Counted from the first letter of the stretch, positions 32,863 to 44,865 are shown. The stretch: 64,000 nt of DNA from Lantana camara (GCA_037501455.1 CM074859.1:22325001-22389000); one strand, 5' to 3'. The notes: generated by a model from the sequence alone, not told the origin. Translations and numbers: made by a program.

Positions 32863-33178
32863 GAGAAAAAAAAAATTCCCATCCGTACTTTGGCCGTTTT
32901 TGTAATTTACCATCTCGCCCAACTTTCGTTGCAAACCGCCATCTGAACTTTACGTTTCTTACAAACCGCCATCTAATGGTGGTTTTGGCAAAAAAACTTG
33001 ACAAGTGGCATGTTTAGAAATGCACCACGTCAGTTGTATTTTCACCTAAACCACCAAAACAAAGTTTAGATGGCGGTTTGTAAAAAACGTAAAGTTCAGA
33101 TGGCGGTTTGCAACAAAAGTTGGGCGAGATGGTAAATTGCAAAAACGACCGAAGTACGGATGAGAAATTTTTTTTCTC
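32863..33178. mobile_element. Mutator-type foldback MITE
   Basis: The 316-bp element starts GAGAAAA and ends TTTTCTC, the GAGA-type terminus of Mu elements. Inverted arms of about 118 bp pair over nearly the whole element around an 80-bp centre, and a perfect 9-bp duplication tattattta flanks it (32854-32862, 33179-33187), the size made by Mutator transposases. Non-coding. Confidence 0.9.
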
Positions 33179-33289
33179 TATTATTTATTTTGCATTATTT
33201 ATCGGTCCAATCATATTCTTTTTTTTTTTTCTATCTCTCCGATATATATATTTTTTATCCTACATGAACCAACCGAACACAAGAAAAAC

Positions 33290-36140
33290 AGTCTCAAGCT
33301 AAGACTCATCTAGTTTTGCCGGTAAAGCATCCTAGACACAGTAACCATCTTAAACCTTGTGACCTATTCTTGTTAATTTATCCGTCATCATGTTTTATTC
33401 TCTCGAGATTTATTTGATCCAAGTTTCTCAAGACCTTTGGAGTATACTTTGCCAATCAAATATTACATTTCTCATTAGCTGCTTTTCAATATCCTTCGTT
33501 GTAATCTATTTCACGATCGTCTCTGAACCAATCTCCACATTAATCTTCAAAAAGCACCTCTCCCAAACAAGTGTTAATCTTTAGGTAAGCCCAATAAAAA
33601 AAATACATTACTGAAACTATACCAAGATTCATAGCATATCCTAGCACTCATCTTCAGTTGTCATCTCGAATGACGCCCCTGGCCAAGCATTGTTGTAGTT
33701 ATAAAAGCTTCCAACCGAGTTTAGATTTACCCATCACTACTCGGGTTTATTCCACGACAACTAAGTGTAGATTTTCTTTTGCCTGTGGCTTTTGTCCTCA
33801 CTGATTAGTACTAAGATATCAGATAACTCTTTTATGTGGTGAAGAGTGACTCTTCTAAGATTCATAACATTTTCATAGCTCCATCAGTTCCATGCTTTCA
33901 AAAAATTCTAGAGCCCTCAAGATCAAGACAACCCATCCAGGATATTCTAGAAACATATTGCTCAGAATTTTGCTATTAAAGCTCTCTTTGAGACCGTCTG
34001 ATACTCACAAGCCACGAAGATTTCGTCAAGTCTGTGTATCAACAATATTGTCCCATACCCGGAGTGCGAACAAAAAAAAACTTCTCAGCATGTGGTCCAC
34101 ATATTCATATCCTGTACAGCAGTGTGTACATACATCATTTTTCCCAAATTTTCTATCATACTTTAATACATTCGTGAGAAAGCTATCATATTGGCAAAGC
34201 TACAGGAAAATCATGAACTTTTGGGGGCAAGGAAATTTCCAAGTTCATTTTCAATTTTTTTCGCATGTTTCATCTGACACAATAACCAAAATATAGTCAT
34301 TTTACAGGAGAATTTATCTTTAGTTAACCCAGTCCAGACTCTCTTATCTCCGTTATCATGTAGCGCGATTAGGACACTAAGTATCTCATTCACCACCTCC
34401 TTGGGTAGTACTATTTTCAGCTTCTCCGGGTTTCAGTTTTTTATCTGTGTTAATGAGATTACATATAATAAGATCTTTATTCTCCCCATAAATGTTATCT
34501 CCAAAGATGTCCGCTAGTTTGTCTTGTGATAACCATCTATCATTCCATAAAAGATGTCTATTCACCATTGCCGATCCTCCATTTACAAAATGGTTCCAGC
34601 ATTCAAGTGCTTCTAACTATCCCCTTTCATGCTCAGGAAAGACCTAAGTTAGGGCTTATATTCAAGAATGCCTTTCGTTTTTAAATATTTTTTCTTATGT
34701 ATCTAGTTTCACACGGTCGTCCCCTTGTTGAGCATTACCCATCCCATTTAGCGAGCATTGGTATATTTCTTTTTGGGATTTTCTAAGACCCAATTTGCCT
34801 TCTTGCTTCTTTCTAGCCACCTTCTTCCATCATCGTACTCTCGCTTCCTGTGAATGCACTTTGTCCTATCCATGGTAGCTTTAGCTCCAAATATTATGTT
34901 CTTTGTCAAAAAAAGCGTGAGATGTGAGGGCCTCTCTGACATACCGTAATTAGCTTCCACTATCCGAATGAAATGACCTATTCAATAATCTTATACATAA
35001 GTTGTTCCGTGCAGAGTACAACCAAATAAGGCGAGAATGATTGCCTTATCTAATGTCACACATCCACACAATCTCCATTGTTTCACCATTCCATAAAACC
35101 TCTGGTTGTATCCCCTTCATTCTGTTCATACTAATATTGATGTTTTTTGTTGGGAATTTGAAAAAAGTTGGAGTTCTCTTCAGAAAATTTCACCAGACTT
35201 TGTCGTATGCCTTTTCAAGATTCAATTTAAGGACTATACCCCTCCTTTTTCTTTTGTCTTTAGAGTGATGTAGCATTCGTAACACTTTTTGAAGCATCAA
35301 GATATTGTAATGGGTGTCTCGGCCGGGAATTAAGCTATTCTGGTTTGGACTCACAATTTATTTGATGTACTACTTAAACGAAGCACAATCATCTTGGTGA
35401 TCATTTTGAGCAATACGTTAGCTTTTCTGATTTGGGCTCACAATTTATTTTATATACGACCTAAACAAAGTATAGTCATATTGATGATCATTTAGAGCAA
35501 TACGTTACACAATGTAATGGGCCCAATCTCTTTTGTTTTTCTAGAGAATTAACTTTTGAAATCAAACAAAATTGATTCTCTCTCCATACAATTATTGATA
35601 AATTTCATCAATACGTCTCCTACTATATCCTAAAAGGTTTGAAAAAAGTACGCTTGGATGACATCTACTTCCAGCGCTTTGTACGGGTGCATCTTTTCAT
35701 TGCCCTCAAGATTTCCTCATTTGAGGTCGTTCTTGCCAAGTTATTTTTTCACTACCACGTTACGGTTCGTTGGTCAATCTAATACCAAGACTCATCACCT
35801 TTTCGATAGTATCTTCACTGAATAATAAATAGTACTCTCAAGTGTGTTGCTTTAGTTGATCATTTTTTGTTACCCGTTCATCGTCTATTATGAGAGCATT
35901 TATCTGATTCCTCTTTTTTCTCGTTATGGTTGAGAGAAGAAAGGAACGTTTATGTTTATCCCCGAATTGGAGTCAATTAATTCATGACTCTTAAAATTAA
36001 ATAATCTCTTCTTGTTGCAGTAGTTTGTTATATTTTATCATCAATTCTTTCTTCAAATCTTTCGGATTTTTTACCTTGCTTGTCTCATATATAATGCTCT
36101 AGAAATTTTTTGTAAATTTTTTTTTTTGTTACTTTTTTTG
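33290..36140 (-). pseudogene. LINE-1 type non-LTR retrotransposon remnant
   Basis: Reading the minus strand across many frameshifts and stops, the L1 order can be followed. A segment before RT (EELMIKYNKLLQQEE, KRNQINALI) lies near 36060-35880. RT N-terminal text (MHPYKALEVDVIQAYFFQ) is near 35700-35620, then IPGRDTHYNILMLQKVL and LNLEKAYDKVWWNFL near 35330-35180, and a block aligning with the FADD active-site region near 34900. A typical post-RT region (WNDRWLSQDKLADIFGDN) lies near 34540, a zinc-finger-like stretch near 34120, and an RNase H tail (ISREQNMMTDKLTRIGH) near 33400-33340. The endonuclease was not found, so the copy is 5'-truncated. Part of RT is locally duplicated (35350-35520). 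Confidence 0.75.
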
Positions 36141-38580
36141 CTTTTCGAGCACATTGAAAATTGTTCAATAACCATTGTTTTAGAACGCATCCCAAGTCAA
36201 AATATCCTTCAAGTTTTGATTAAGCAAATAAGTCATGTATTGCTGCTTTGGATGATATTGATCTAAATTGATAATTTCTAGATAAATCTCATTAAAATTA
36301 AATTAAAAAGTTCTCCATATTTTTTCTTAAGCTAAACTTAATCTAGCATTTTCAAATTGTTTAATCTAATTTTCGGAATTTTGTTTACTATTGTACGCAA
36401 TATTAATTCACTTTGTCATATCCTTTATAAATATATTTGTAAAGATATTTCACAGTTGTCACTCTAAAAAAAATCTAGACGTTAATGTAAGAATTATAAC
36501 TTAATAATAGATATGGATTATAAGGTACTAAACATTGGTTATAAAGTTGTGTATTGCGAACTTGGACCATCAGTCCGATTCTTCTCCTTCCACAGATCGG
36601 ATATCCATCTTTACTTTATATTGTGTTTTCGTAATATGAACATGAGTAATGATATTTACATCCTCCATCCATCATACAAAAGTTATTTAGGTTCTTTTAT
36701 CCACAAGATTCATGCACCACTTGTTACATAGCTGACTCATAAAGTTGGGGGTTCTTTTCTTAGTCAAAAAATTCGACACAGATAAACTGATCAAGTTTAT
36801 CGATAGTGCTTTGTAATTTTATATTTTGACCCAAAAATTATCAAAATATGAGCATGTGGCAAAAATCTCTTTTGAAACTCGATTGCATGAATATGTGCAA
36901 CTACCTTTCTAGAAATCTCCTTATTGAATAATTGATATTTTAAATCTTGTAACTTTAGCCAAAAAACTCGTGATGTCTTTTAAATCATGAATAATAAATG
37001 ATACAATTAAATAAAACATAACAAAACTAATAAATACTTGCGTTCTTTATCATGTGAAAGAACTTCTTTATCAAGTGTATTGTTCATTAATTTTGGTGTG
37101 CGTGCGTATATATATTAAAATCAAGTAATTCTTTGTTTTGACTAATTATTCTTTCTCTCTTTGTCATTTGATCTTGGATTCTATTTTTTATTTATATTTT
37201 TCTAATGAACATTATTTAAGATTTATATTATTTTTTTATTATTTACTTTATGCATGTAGTAGAAATAATTAAAAGAGTATATTTATATAAAAAATTCAAG
37301 GAATGTTTGATTGAGCATTATAAAAATAATTCATAAAATTAGATTATATCTTATTTTTACATACTCATATATTAAATCTTCTTAGAATTCTTAATTTAGA
37401 GAAACTTTGGTCGGACGACCTACAATTCTAAATTGTGGTATATTAAGTTGTATGAAATCAAAAATACTATTCGTACTTTTTAATATATATATAGATTATG
37501 TTAATCATCTTATCTAAATAATATTTACGCATTTAATTATATAAATTAAAGGAATATTATATGGTTAATTAGATTTAAATAATCATAATTATATTAGTAT
37601 TAGTTAATTGAAAAATATTACATCAAAATTCATTAATTTATTAAAAAATATTTTATATAAATAATTCAATTATATTAATTTATTAATTAGATAAGTTTAT
37701 AAAATTATAATATGATTATAATTTAAGAAAGTCGATGAACTTAGGTCATATGAATTATGAACTTATATAATTAGAATTACATTAGGTTTGATTTATTGAA
37801 AATTGTCTTATGTAACTTATTCAATTTAAATTATATTTTATTTTACATAATTACCAAAATTTTGTTAAAATTATAAAGTGAATCAATTTGTTGGTTTTCA
37901 ATTTGTTAGATATATCTTATTATAACATTTTAAATTATAGGCCTTAAAATTAAAAAATGGACAACATATATTATAAAATTTGAATACAATTAATTAATAT
38001 ATTAACATTAAGACAATCTTTGTTGAACTATGTATCTTTTTTTTGGTAAGTTGAATAAGTTTTAATTCTACCAAGAGTCCTATTATAAATTAATAAGTAC
38101 TTTTTAAATATAGTTAAATTAATAATTTATAATATATTTTTACATAATTATCCTTAGCTAATAATTATTCATATAATTATTATGAGGCTATTTTAGGCGA
38201 CCTATATTTTGTAAGAAACTTTCGTGCTTTTATAAGATATATAATAAATATAATATATATATATAGATATAGATAAAGATACGTATTTTTTTTTTTACTC
38301 TTCATACGCCCAAGATTTATGTTAGTAAGTTTAGTTCTAATCAAAATTTTAATTCTTAAGATTTAGATTTTTTTAATCGATAAATAGTTGCTTAAATATG
38401 TTAGATTCGAAAACGACTATACATACAAGACAAGGCATAAATACTTGCTTGAATATGTTATTCGAGAGACCTCATGATATCCGACAAAATATGTAAAATA
38501 ATATATTTCAGAAAATATTCATGCAAAAAAATTATAAAAGTATATGGATAATTGCGAAAAGTAAATCGAATTATGATTGG
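36141..38580. other. AT-rich DNA, nothing recognised
   Basis: About 2.4 kb without an ORF of recognisable product, terminal repeats or target duplications that I could see. It may include introns or flank of the LRR gene remnant to the right. Confidence 0.55.
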
Positions 38581-39579
38581 TGGCCTCAAGGTGTACAACT
38601 TTTGACGTGCTGCCCATTATTCTTGGAATTCTTCCCCATGAAATCAGTAAGTACACTACAGACCAAACTTGAAATGTATCTACAATGAAAATATGAGTGT
38701 TTTTACAAAAAGGAAAAAATATTTGTCACTTATACTGCAACAACTTTTATAAACCAACAAATTTAAACTTTTTGATATTGCCGATGGTTAGTTAAACATT
38801 ATTAAATTTACTATAGTTAGTTTAATAGGTCATTTCTAATGGTTTGCTTTTCACATTCTAATTTATTGCATTTATGGAGGACATTTTCCATTTCCCAATA
38901 TTGAGTTTTAATGAATTATTTGCAGGTTGAGTATTGTAGCTTAAAGGAGTCAGAATAAGTCACTGTAACAACATTCAAAGCTTATTTGTATTCCTTGTAG
39001 CTAAAGATCTTGTCAATCTCGAAGAATTGACTATTAGATACTACGCGGAGATGGTAAAAGTGATTGAAGATGACAATGATATGTCGTGTGAAAATCCTCC
39101 TCCATTATTTCGTTGTTTGAAGCATCTGGATTTTGAGAACCTACCCAAATTACTGAGTTTTGGCTAAGGGTTGACAGCTGCCCTTTATTGGAAATCTTCA
39201 CCGCATAATCTGTAAGTACACTATCCATCAAACTTGAAAATGTATCTAGCATAAGTATCATTGTTTCTAGAAAAGGAAAAAAGATTCTCTATAGCGTGTA
39301 CTTCAGCACCTTTTAGACTAACAAATTTAAACTATTTGGTATCGTCTATTACCACTTATACATTACAAAATTCACCTTTAAGTCACCAAATTATTGTGTT
39401 ATTATTATTATTTTTTAAAGTCATTATATATGGATTTAAGTTGGTGTCACGCTAAGCTCCCAGTTTCCAGCATTCACACCTATTATTTCTAATTGGTTTG
39501 CTTTTCATATTTTAATTAGCTGCATTTTTGGAGGAAATTTTCCATTTCGCAATATCGAGTAATATTGAATTATTTGTAG

Positions 39580-39897
39580 GTTGGGTTTCGTAGCTTAAAG
39601 GAGATTAAGATACGTGGTTGTAACAACCATCCAAGCTTATTTTTATCCTTAGTAGCTAAAATTCTTATCAATCTCAAGCAACTGGAGATTAAAGACTATA
39701 CGGAGATGGTAAAAGTGATTGATGATGACGAAGATATGTCATTGGAAAAGCCTTTTCTACTTTTTCCTTAACTGACTTTTTGTAAGCTACCCAAGTTAGA
39801 GAAGTTTTGCAATTGGAGATGTGATCTTCAATTGCCTTTATTTGAAGAAGTGGTGTTCGAAGATTGTCATTTCTTGGAGTTCTTCACCATGAAATGT
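39580..39897 (+). pseudogene. LRR exon unit 3
   Basis: Coding phase 0 gives SLKEIKIRGCNNHPSLFLSL, LINLKQLEIKDYTEMVKVI, LPKLEKFCNWRCDLQLPLF and FEDCHFLEFFTMKC, then GTAAGT. A single TAA at 39769-39771 falls between two LRR segments. It is the longest complete unit (106 codons). Confidence 0.65.
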
Positions 39898-39978
39898 GTA
39901 AGTACGCCAATCTTGAAAATGATTAATTGATGATGGGCATTATTAACTGTTGATATTGAAAATTTGATTTATTTGCAG

Positions 39979-40256
39979 GTTACACTCGTTAGGTTTACGA
40001 AAATTACTATAAGAAGATGTAACGACATTGTAAGCCTATTTTCATCCTCAATAGCCAAAAGTCTTGTCAATCTCAAGGAATTGGGGATCTGGGGATGCGA
40101 CGAGATGCTAAAAGTGATTGAATATGATGAGGAAATATTATGTCAAAAGCCTCTTCTACTATTTCCTTGTTTGAAGGAACTCTGGTTTGTGGACCTACCT
40201 AAATTAGAGTGTTTTTACAATTGGAAATGTGATCTTCAATTGTCTTTATTGGAAAG
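39979..40256 (+). pseudogene. LRR exon unit 4, interrupted by E3
   Basis: Open for 92 codons from the acceptor at 39977-39978: KITIRRCNDIVSLFSSSIAK, ELGIWGCDEMLKVIEYDEE, LPKLECFYNWKCDLQLSLLE. Translation then runs into the LTR of E3. Compared with unit 3, the missing 3' end is about 40 nt and should reappear right of the nest. Confidence 0.68.
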
Positions 40257-42730
40257 TGTAGCACCCCAATACGTAAGGATGCCACACCCCCGCACCATAG
40301 GTCGATCCACATATGAAATGGATAGTCCGTACATGAACCAACCTATAGCGAACGGGTGACAAATAAAAGAATTAAGCTAGCTAGGCGGGACTAACCCTCA
40401 ATCAATTACCATTATGCATAAGAAATAAAGCGGAAGCATTCTATATTATCGATCATTAGTCAAGTAAACCATATTCCAATCTCACATATCAATACATTAT
40501 CATCTCCTAAATACATAGCAAATATCAATAACAATAGTTCATGTGCAACAATAAATAAATGAACCGTGCTTGACTCGAATGCAAGGACTAGACTCGACTC
40601 GATTCCCACCTAGCATGCACCTGCAAGAGCCTGAAAGGTGGAGGTGTCAGTCTATGGAAGACCGAGTGATTAGAGCAGATAACATGTAAGTTATAACCTC
40701 GGGTGAAGGGTTTATAATTAAAATTAATATAAGCTCAAAATATAATTCACTTTGCCCGAGATTACAACTATCAATATTAAACACTTTAATCACTTTCATG
40801 CTTTCAATCAGTGGCCCTGGGGAGTGAGGGAAATTCTCCAACCTTACACCAATAGTGAACATTACATGCTTGTTTAGCTATCATGTGATCATGCAATTCA
40901 ATCGTAGTGCACACGTATCAATTTCATGAACTCCTTTACTCCGGGTGATGGTGGGTTTGCAAGGCCCTAACCATCCATGCTACGTACGTCAGGAACATGA
41001 ATCCCATGTACGGGATTCCTTCCTCTACCAAACCTCCTGGTGGATTCAGGGATCATCCCAAATGATGAGGAGAGTGTAGAGTTACCCGTCAGCCCTATGC
41101 TTTCCCGGTTGGCTCATACACTAACCCTCGGGCCCAAAAGTGCTGTCATGCTACTCGCCATTACACGGTCATGATTCAATCACGATACACGCATTGCTTT
41201 GCGTGAATATGGCTTGCTTGCAAATCACTTGAGAGTTTAGAAATGATTGTAAATAAATATATATACCTGTTTGGCTTGAAATTCCACATAAAGGTTATGG
41301 GGTTCTATACAACTAACAATTAAACCTCACCTTTACCGGCTAAATACAAGTAGGACATGGCCTACAGAGCCTGATCCTCGTCACGGGGAAGCTGGTCTGT
41401 GCAAGAAAGACATGTGTACGTGAGACTTGACTCAAAATGAACCAATCATGACGAACTGCAAATGCAATGACATGACGTGCCATGATCAATGTAACATGTA
41501 AACATTATATTTTGGCATGAAAGGTATCATATAATAACAATCTGGGATTAATAAAGCCATTGGGTTGAAATGTAAAATTTGGGAATTTTGGCAGATTTTG
41601 TAAGGGTCTCGGCCGCGACCATTTTTGCTCTATTTTTTGGTTGCGGTCGCGACCTAATTTTTCATGAATTTTTCGGCCAATTTTTCACAAAATCGAAACA
41701 AGGCCAAATTTGGGTCGCGGACACGACCAGTTTTATGTGTATTTTTGGTCACGGGCGCGACTAGATTGGTGTGTCTTTAGGTCGCTGTCGCGACCTACAG
41801 TCACGCCTGAAATAAAACAAAGAAGAAAACAGGGGAGGCTCGGTCAAAATCAAAACCAACCCAAAACATGAATTTCCAAGCTCTAAAATCTCATTTTTCT
41901 GGAAATTAGCATGCATATAGATACAATAAAGTTCCATAAAAACACATAAATCACTCATGCTCATCAAGATTTCCAACTTCAAGCTCATATATGGTTTCAT
42001 GATCTAAACTCATATTTTTCCCAAGAATTCATGCATAAATTCAATCTTAAATCATGTATTCAGGCTTCAACAACATCTAATCCTTATTCCTTAAATTCAT
42101 GAACCCTAGCTTCAAGCAAACTCATCAAGAAATCATGTATATCACTTACATGCACTTGGATGAAAACAAATGGAAGAAGATGATGGCTATGGATGCTTGA
42201 GCTTCAATTCCGTAAATTTCTTGAAAAACTTGAATGAAAATCAACAAAATTCCTTCTCCTCCTTTGGTGGTTTGACTCGGTGAGAAAGGGAAGCAAATTG
42301 GTGATGAAATGAAATGAATTTGCTCATAGAAGATAAAGGAAGAAAATAGATGCATGATTCATCCATTTTTGAATTTGATGAAATGCCTTAAATTGCATTT
42401 TAGTCCCTCATTTATGTAAGTTATACCATCAAGTTTCATTCCTACAAATTTAATCATTTTGGTCCAATAAATGTTTATACAATTTGGCCCCCGAATTTAA
42501 AAGAATGATCATATAAGGACAACTTAACAAATAAATCACATTCGACAATTATTTCACGTAACCATCGTTTTCAAATCATGCAATAATTTCCAAATTTGAT
42601 ATGAATTCATAGGATTTCACATAATTATGCTAAAATGTAATTTATAAAATTTTGTGAAATATGATAAAATATAATTTATAAATTTACGATGTAACATAAA
42701 AGATTATTAACTGAAAACCGGGGCGTTACA
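40257..42730 (-). repeat. E3 3' LTR
   Basis: A 2474-bp LTR with TGTA/TACA ends and the landmarks of the A1/B LTR family (CCCCGCACCATAG, CTAGGCGGG, GTCAGTCTATGGAAGAC, AAACCTCACC). It carries the GGTCGCGACC-type array rather than the GGGAACGGCCGTTCCC type. Confidence 0.85.
41605..41810. repeat. array of GGTCGCGACC-type palindromes in the E3 LTR
   Basis: Half-sites GGTCGCG and CGCGACC (with variants GGCCGCGACC, GGTTGCGGTCGCGACC, GGTCGCTGTCGCGACC) recur about five times in AT-rich surroundings. Confidence 0.75.
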
Positions 42731-42748
42731 ATTCTTCCCCCCTTAAAA

Positions 42749-42767
42749 GGACCTGGTCCCCAGGTCC
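42749..42767 (-). other. PPT-adjacent hairpin, E3
   Basis: GGACCTGG and CCAGGTCC pair around TCC (GGA in the RNA sense), 18 nt from the LTR. Confidence 0.7.
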
Positions 42768-42798
42768 ACTATCGAGTGTAAATTTCAAAACAAGCAAT

Positions 42799-42902
42799 GA
42801 GAGAGCCCCATCTCTCGGACAAATAACGAGAGAACCCCGTCTCTCAAGCAAGCAATAAGAGAACCCCGTCTCTCAACAGACAACGAGAGAACCCCGTCTC
42901 TC
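42799..42902 (-). repeat. GAGA-hairpin array, E3
   Basis: Four 18-nt units at 42799-42816, 42828-42845, 42857-42874 and 42885-42902, spaced 29, 29 and 28 nt. In the element sense each reads approximately GAGAGACGGGGTTCTCTC. Confidence 0.8.
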
Positions 42903-43086
42903 ACATACACAAGGTAACCATTCAAGAAAACAATTATCGAAACATTTATCACATAAGGAGCAAGCATAATCATGCTAATCACGTTAATTTGTCCTCCATA
43001 AAGAAGCAAATTGTTACTAGCAAGAAATTGTAGGAAATAATAAAATCCGTGATGGTGATATGCATGTTTAAGTGTACCGTTCACCA

Positions 43087-43321
43087 TCGATTATGTCATG
43101 GATGTAATTGATACCTTCGGCTACCATGTTCGGATGAAAATTCACATTTTGCACCTCTCTCGCTAAATTATATGCACGAGCCTGAACTAGTGGCCTCTCA
43201 CCCCCAGCCGACACTTCTCGTCCCTTCGGACACGTGTTTGCTTGGTGTTCATTGCTCCCACACCGCATACATAAGTTTAAACGCTTTCTACAAGCCTCAA
43301 AAGTATGGTTGTCACGTCCAC
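43087..43321 (-). pseudogene. gag: E3 gag C-terminus with second zinc knuckle
   Basis: Reads DNHTFEACRKRLNLCMRCGS, then EHQANTCPKGREVSAGGERP and PLVQARAYNLAREV. CMRCGSNEHQANTC is a CCHC knuckle, and the preceding HTFEAC completes an upstream CxxC zinc motif whose first half lies right of the solo LTR at 44866. Compared with E4, homology fades where E4 enters protease (MVAEGINYIH against [10 protein letters not shown]), and the frame ends at 43068 within 25 residues. The protease and everything after it are missing. Confidence 0.72.
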
Positions 43322-44860
43322 TGATGTATTGGATTTTTGCATGGATTTGTAGGGCAATTTGAGTTAAATTTATGTCGTTTCAAGAGCTTATAATGTGATT
43401 TATGCTCCCTTTTAGGTACATTTACCTTGGAGTCAAAGAAACAATAGTAGAAGCAAAACCATGCAAAGACGGCAGAAAAACGAGAAATTCTAGGGGACAC
43501 GCCCGTGCCCCCTTGGAAGAGTAAACTGAGACACCCCCGTGTCTCAGTACAGGAGATGATCAATGGATTTCAGAAGGTGACACGCCCGTGTCACCAATGT
43601 AGAGCAAACCGAGGCACCCCCGTGTCTCGGTACAGTGAGGTCCGGAAAGTCTTGCACCCCCGTGTCATTCTGAAGAACAACCTTTGACACCCCCGTGTCA
43701 AGTAGAAAACGCGGATATGATTTTAATAGTTGACACGGGCGTGTCATATTTTTGTGCATGGGTACTGCATGCCCCGTGTCACGTTACGGAGCTGGGTTTG
43801 GAATCCTATTTAAGCACGATTTTGAGGCGGATTTTGGGAGCTTTTTGGACGGATACTTTCCCAGAAGTTCAAGAGGACGTTTAGGCGGAAGAAACACGAA
43901 GACCTAGAGTTGAAGATTCAATCCAATCACAAGACTTTATTAATTTGCTTTTATTTATTGCTTTTCTATTCAAACTAATTCCTCAATCTTTAGTTTTTGT
44001 TAATTGAGTTTTAGTCTAGTTAGTTTAATTGTTCTAGATTCATTTTGATAATTAGGTTAGAAATTTCCAGAATTCCTAATTTCGTTTTGATGTTTATGTT
44101 AGACATGAATGTTTTGAATGCAATTCCTTTGATTTTAATGAGCTTTGAGTCTATTATGAGGAACTAATCCCCTAGGGTTAGGGAGTAAGGATTATGCATC
44201 TAAGGTGTTTGAATTAATGATTGAGTTAAATTGTATGATTCTTTGTTAGGAAAACGGTTTTGAGTAGAATGTGAGTGGACTGGCCATCCATCAACATATC
44301 GTAAATTATCCGATAATCGAGAGATTGAGGATAATTGAGATTGTTTTCCATAACTTAGACTTTTTGGCTTAAAGAAATTTAACCCTAACTTCTACAACGC
44401 GTATTTAAAATTCCATGCCAAGCGGCTAGGTTTTAAATACACTAATCTTGTTCCATTCGATTGATCTGGTTACTAAGTGATTGTGAGAACAACACTTGGC
44501 TCGGTTAATTAGACATCTAGACTTTGAAAGAAGCTAGGTATAAATTTGTGATTAGGTTGAAGAACCATACATAAGTAAGTGAGCATTGATTTAAGCACTG
44601 AAGGGCATATGACTTACTCCCCGACCTGTTTTCTCTAAGTGATTTATTCCCGATTTTATTCGTTAGTTCGTGTGGTTAATTAGTTATTACTTCGTTAAAT
44701 TTTGTCATAGTAGTATGGAACAACACTCTCGATCTTTGTCGGTCTCTAGATTAGAATTAGTCATAAAGGTGGTCGTTGATTTCCCTTCCCCGTGGATACG
44801 ATACCTTAAGTGTTACAACCGAATTTAGAACTTACACTTGGGTTCAAGATTTGTCTATCA
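43322..44860 (+). mobile_element. solo LTR inserted in E3 gag
   Basis: The 1539-bp sequence starts TGATG and ends TATCA, flanked by perfect tccac duplications (43317-43321, 44861-44865). Removing it with one duplication rejoins the gag frame between CAYCG and RDNHTFEAC. No coding or primer features are inside, so it is a solo LTR; the CCCCGTGGATACGATA text near its right end recalls Ty3 Athila/Tat LTRs, but the family is not proven. Orientation is inferred from TATTTAAG at 43807-43814. Confidence 0.88.
43497..43795. repeat. array of GACACGCCCGTGTC-type inverted motifs
   Basis: At least nine motif units of the GACACGCCCGTGTC, GACACCCCCGTGTC or GACACGGGCGTGTC type occur within 300 bp just upstream of the TATTTAAG box. 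Confidence 0.78.
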
Positions 44861-44865
44861 TCCAC

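Larger units (their letters stand above)
38600..40256 (+). pseudogene. NLR-type leucine-rich-repeat exon series, decayed and disrupted
   Basis: Four homologous exon units in a row, each starting after an AG acceptor with GTT and, where the end is visible, closing at GTAAGTAC: the tail of one (to about 38648), 38926-39211, 39580-39897 and 39979-40256. They encode the LRR type found near the C-terminus of coiled-coil NLR proteins of the RPS2/RGC2 kind (a match by pattern): SLFSSSIAKSLVNLKELGI, then MLKVIEYDEE, then LFPCLKELWFVDLPKLECF. The 38926 unit is frameshifted, the 39580 unit has one TAA at 39769-39771, and the last is open but cut by E3. No NB-ARC region is in the window. These are probably tandem exon duplications of a dead or truncated gene; a functional allele elsewhere cannot be excluded. 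Confidence 0.68.
42731..43086 (-). other. E3 3' untranslated region with hairpins
   Basis: From the LTR inward: purine tract (complement of TTCCCCCCTTAA), a perfect 8-bp-stem hairpin at 42749-42767, four GAGA hairpins at 42799-42902, then AT-rich sequence to the gag end. Confidence 0.7.

Noticed and set aside
42799..42902. CRISPR-like spaced repeats (18-nt repeats, 10-11-nt spacers)
   Set aside because: Spacers are too short and similar, the context is a plant retrotransposon, and no cas genes exist; it is a hairpin array.
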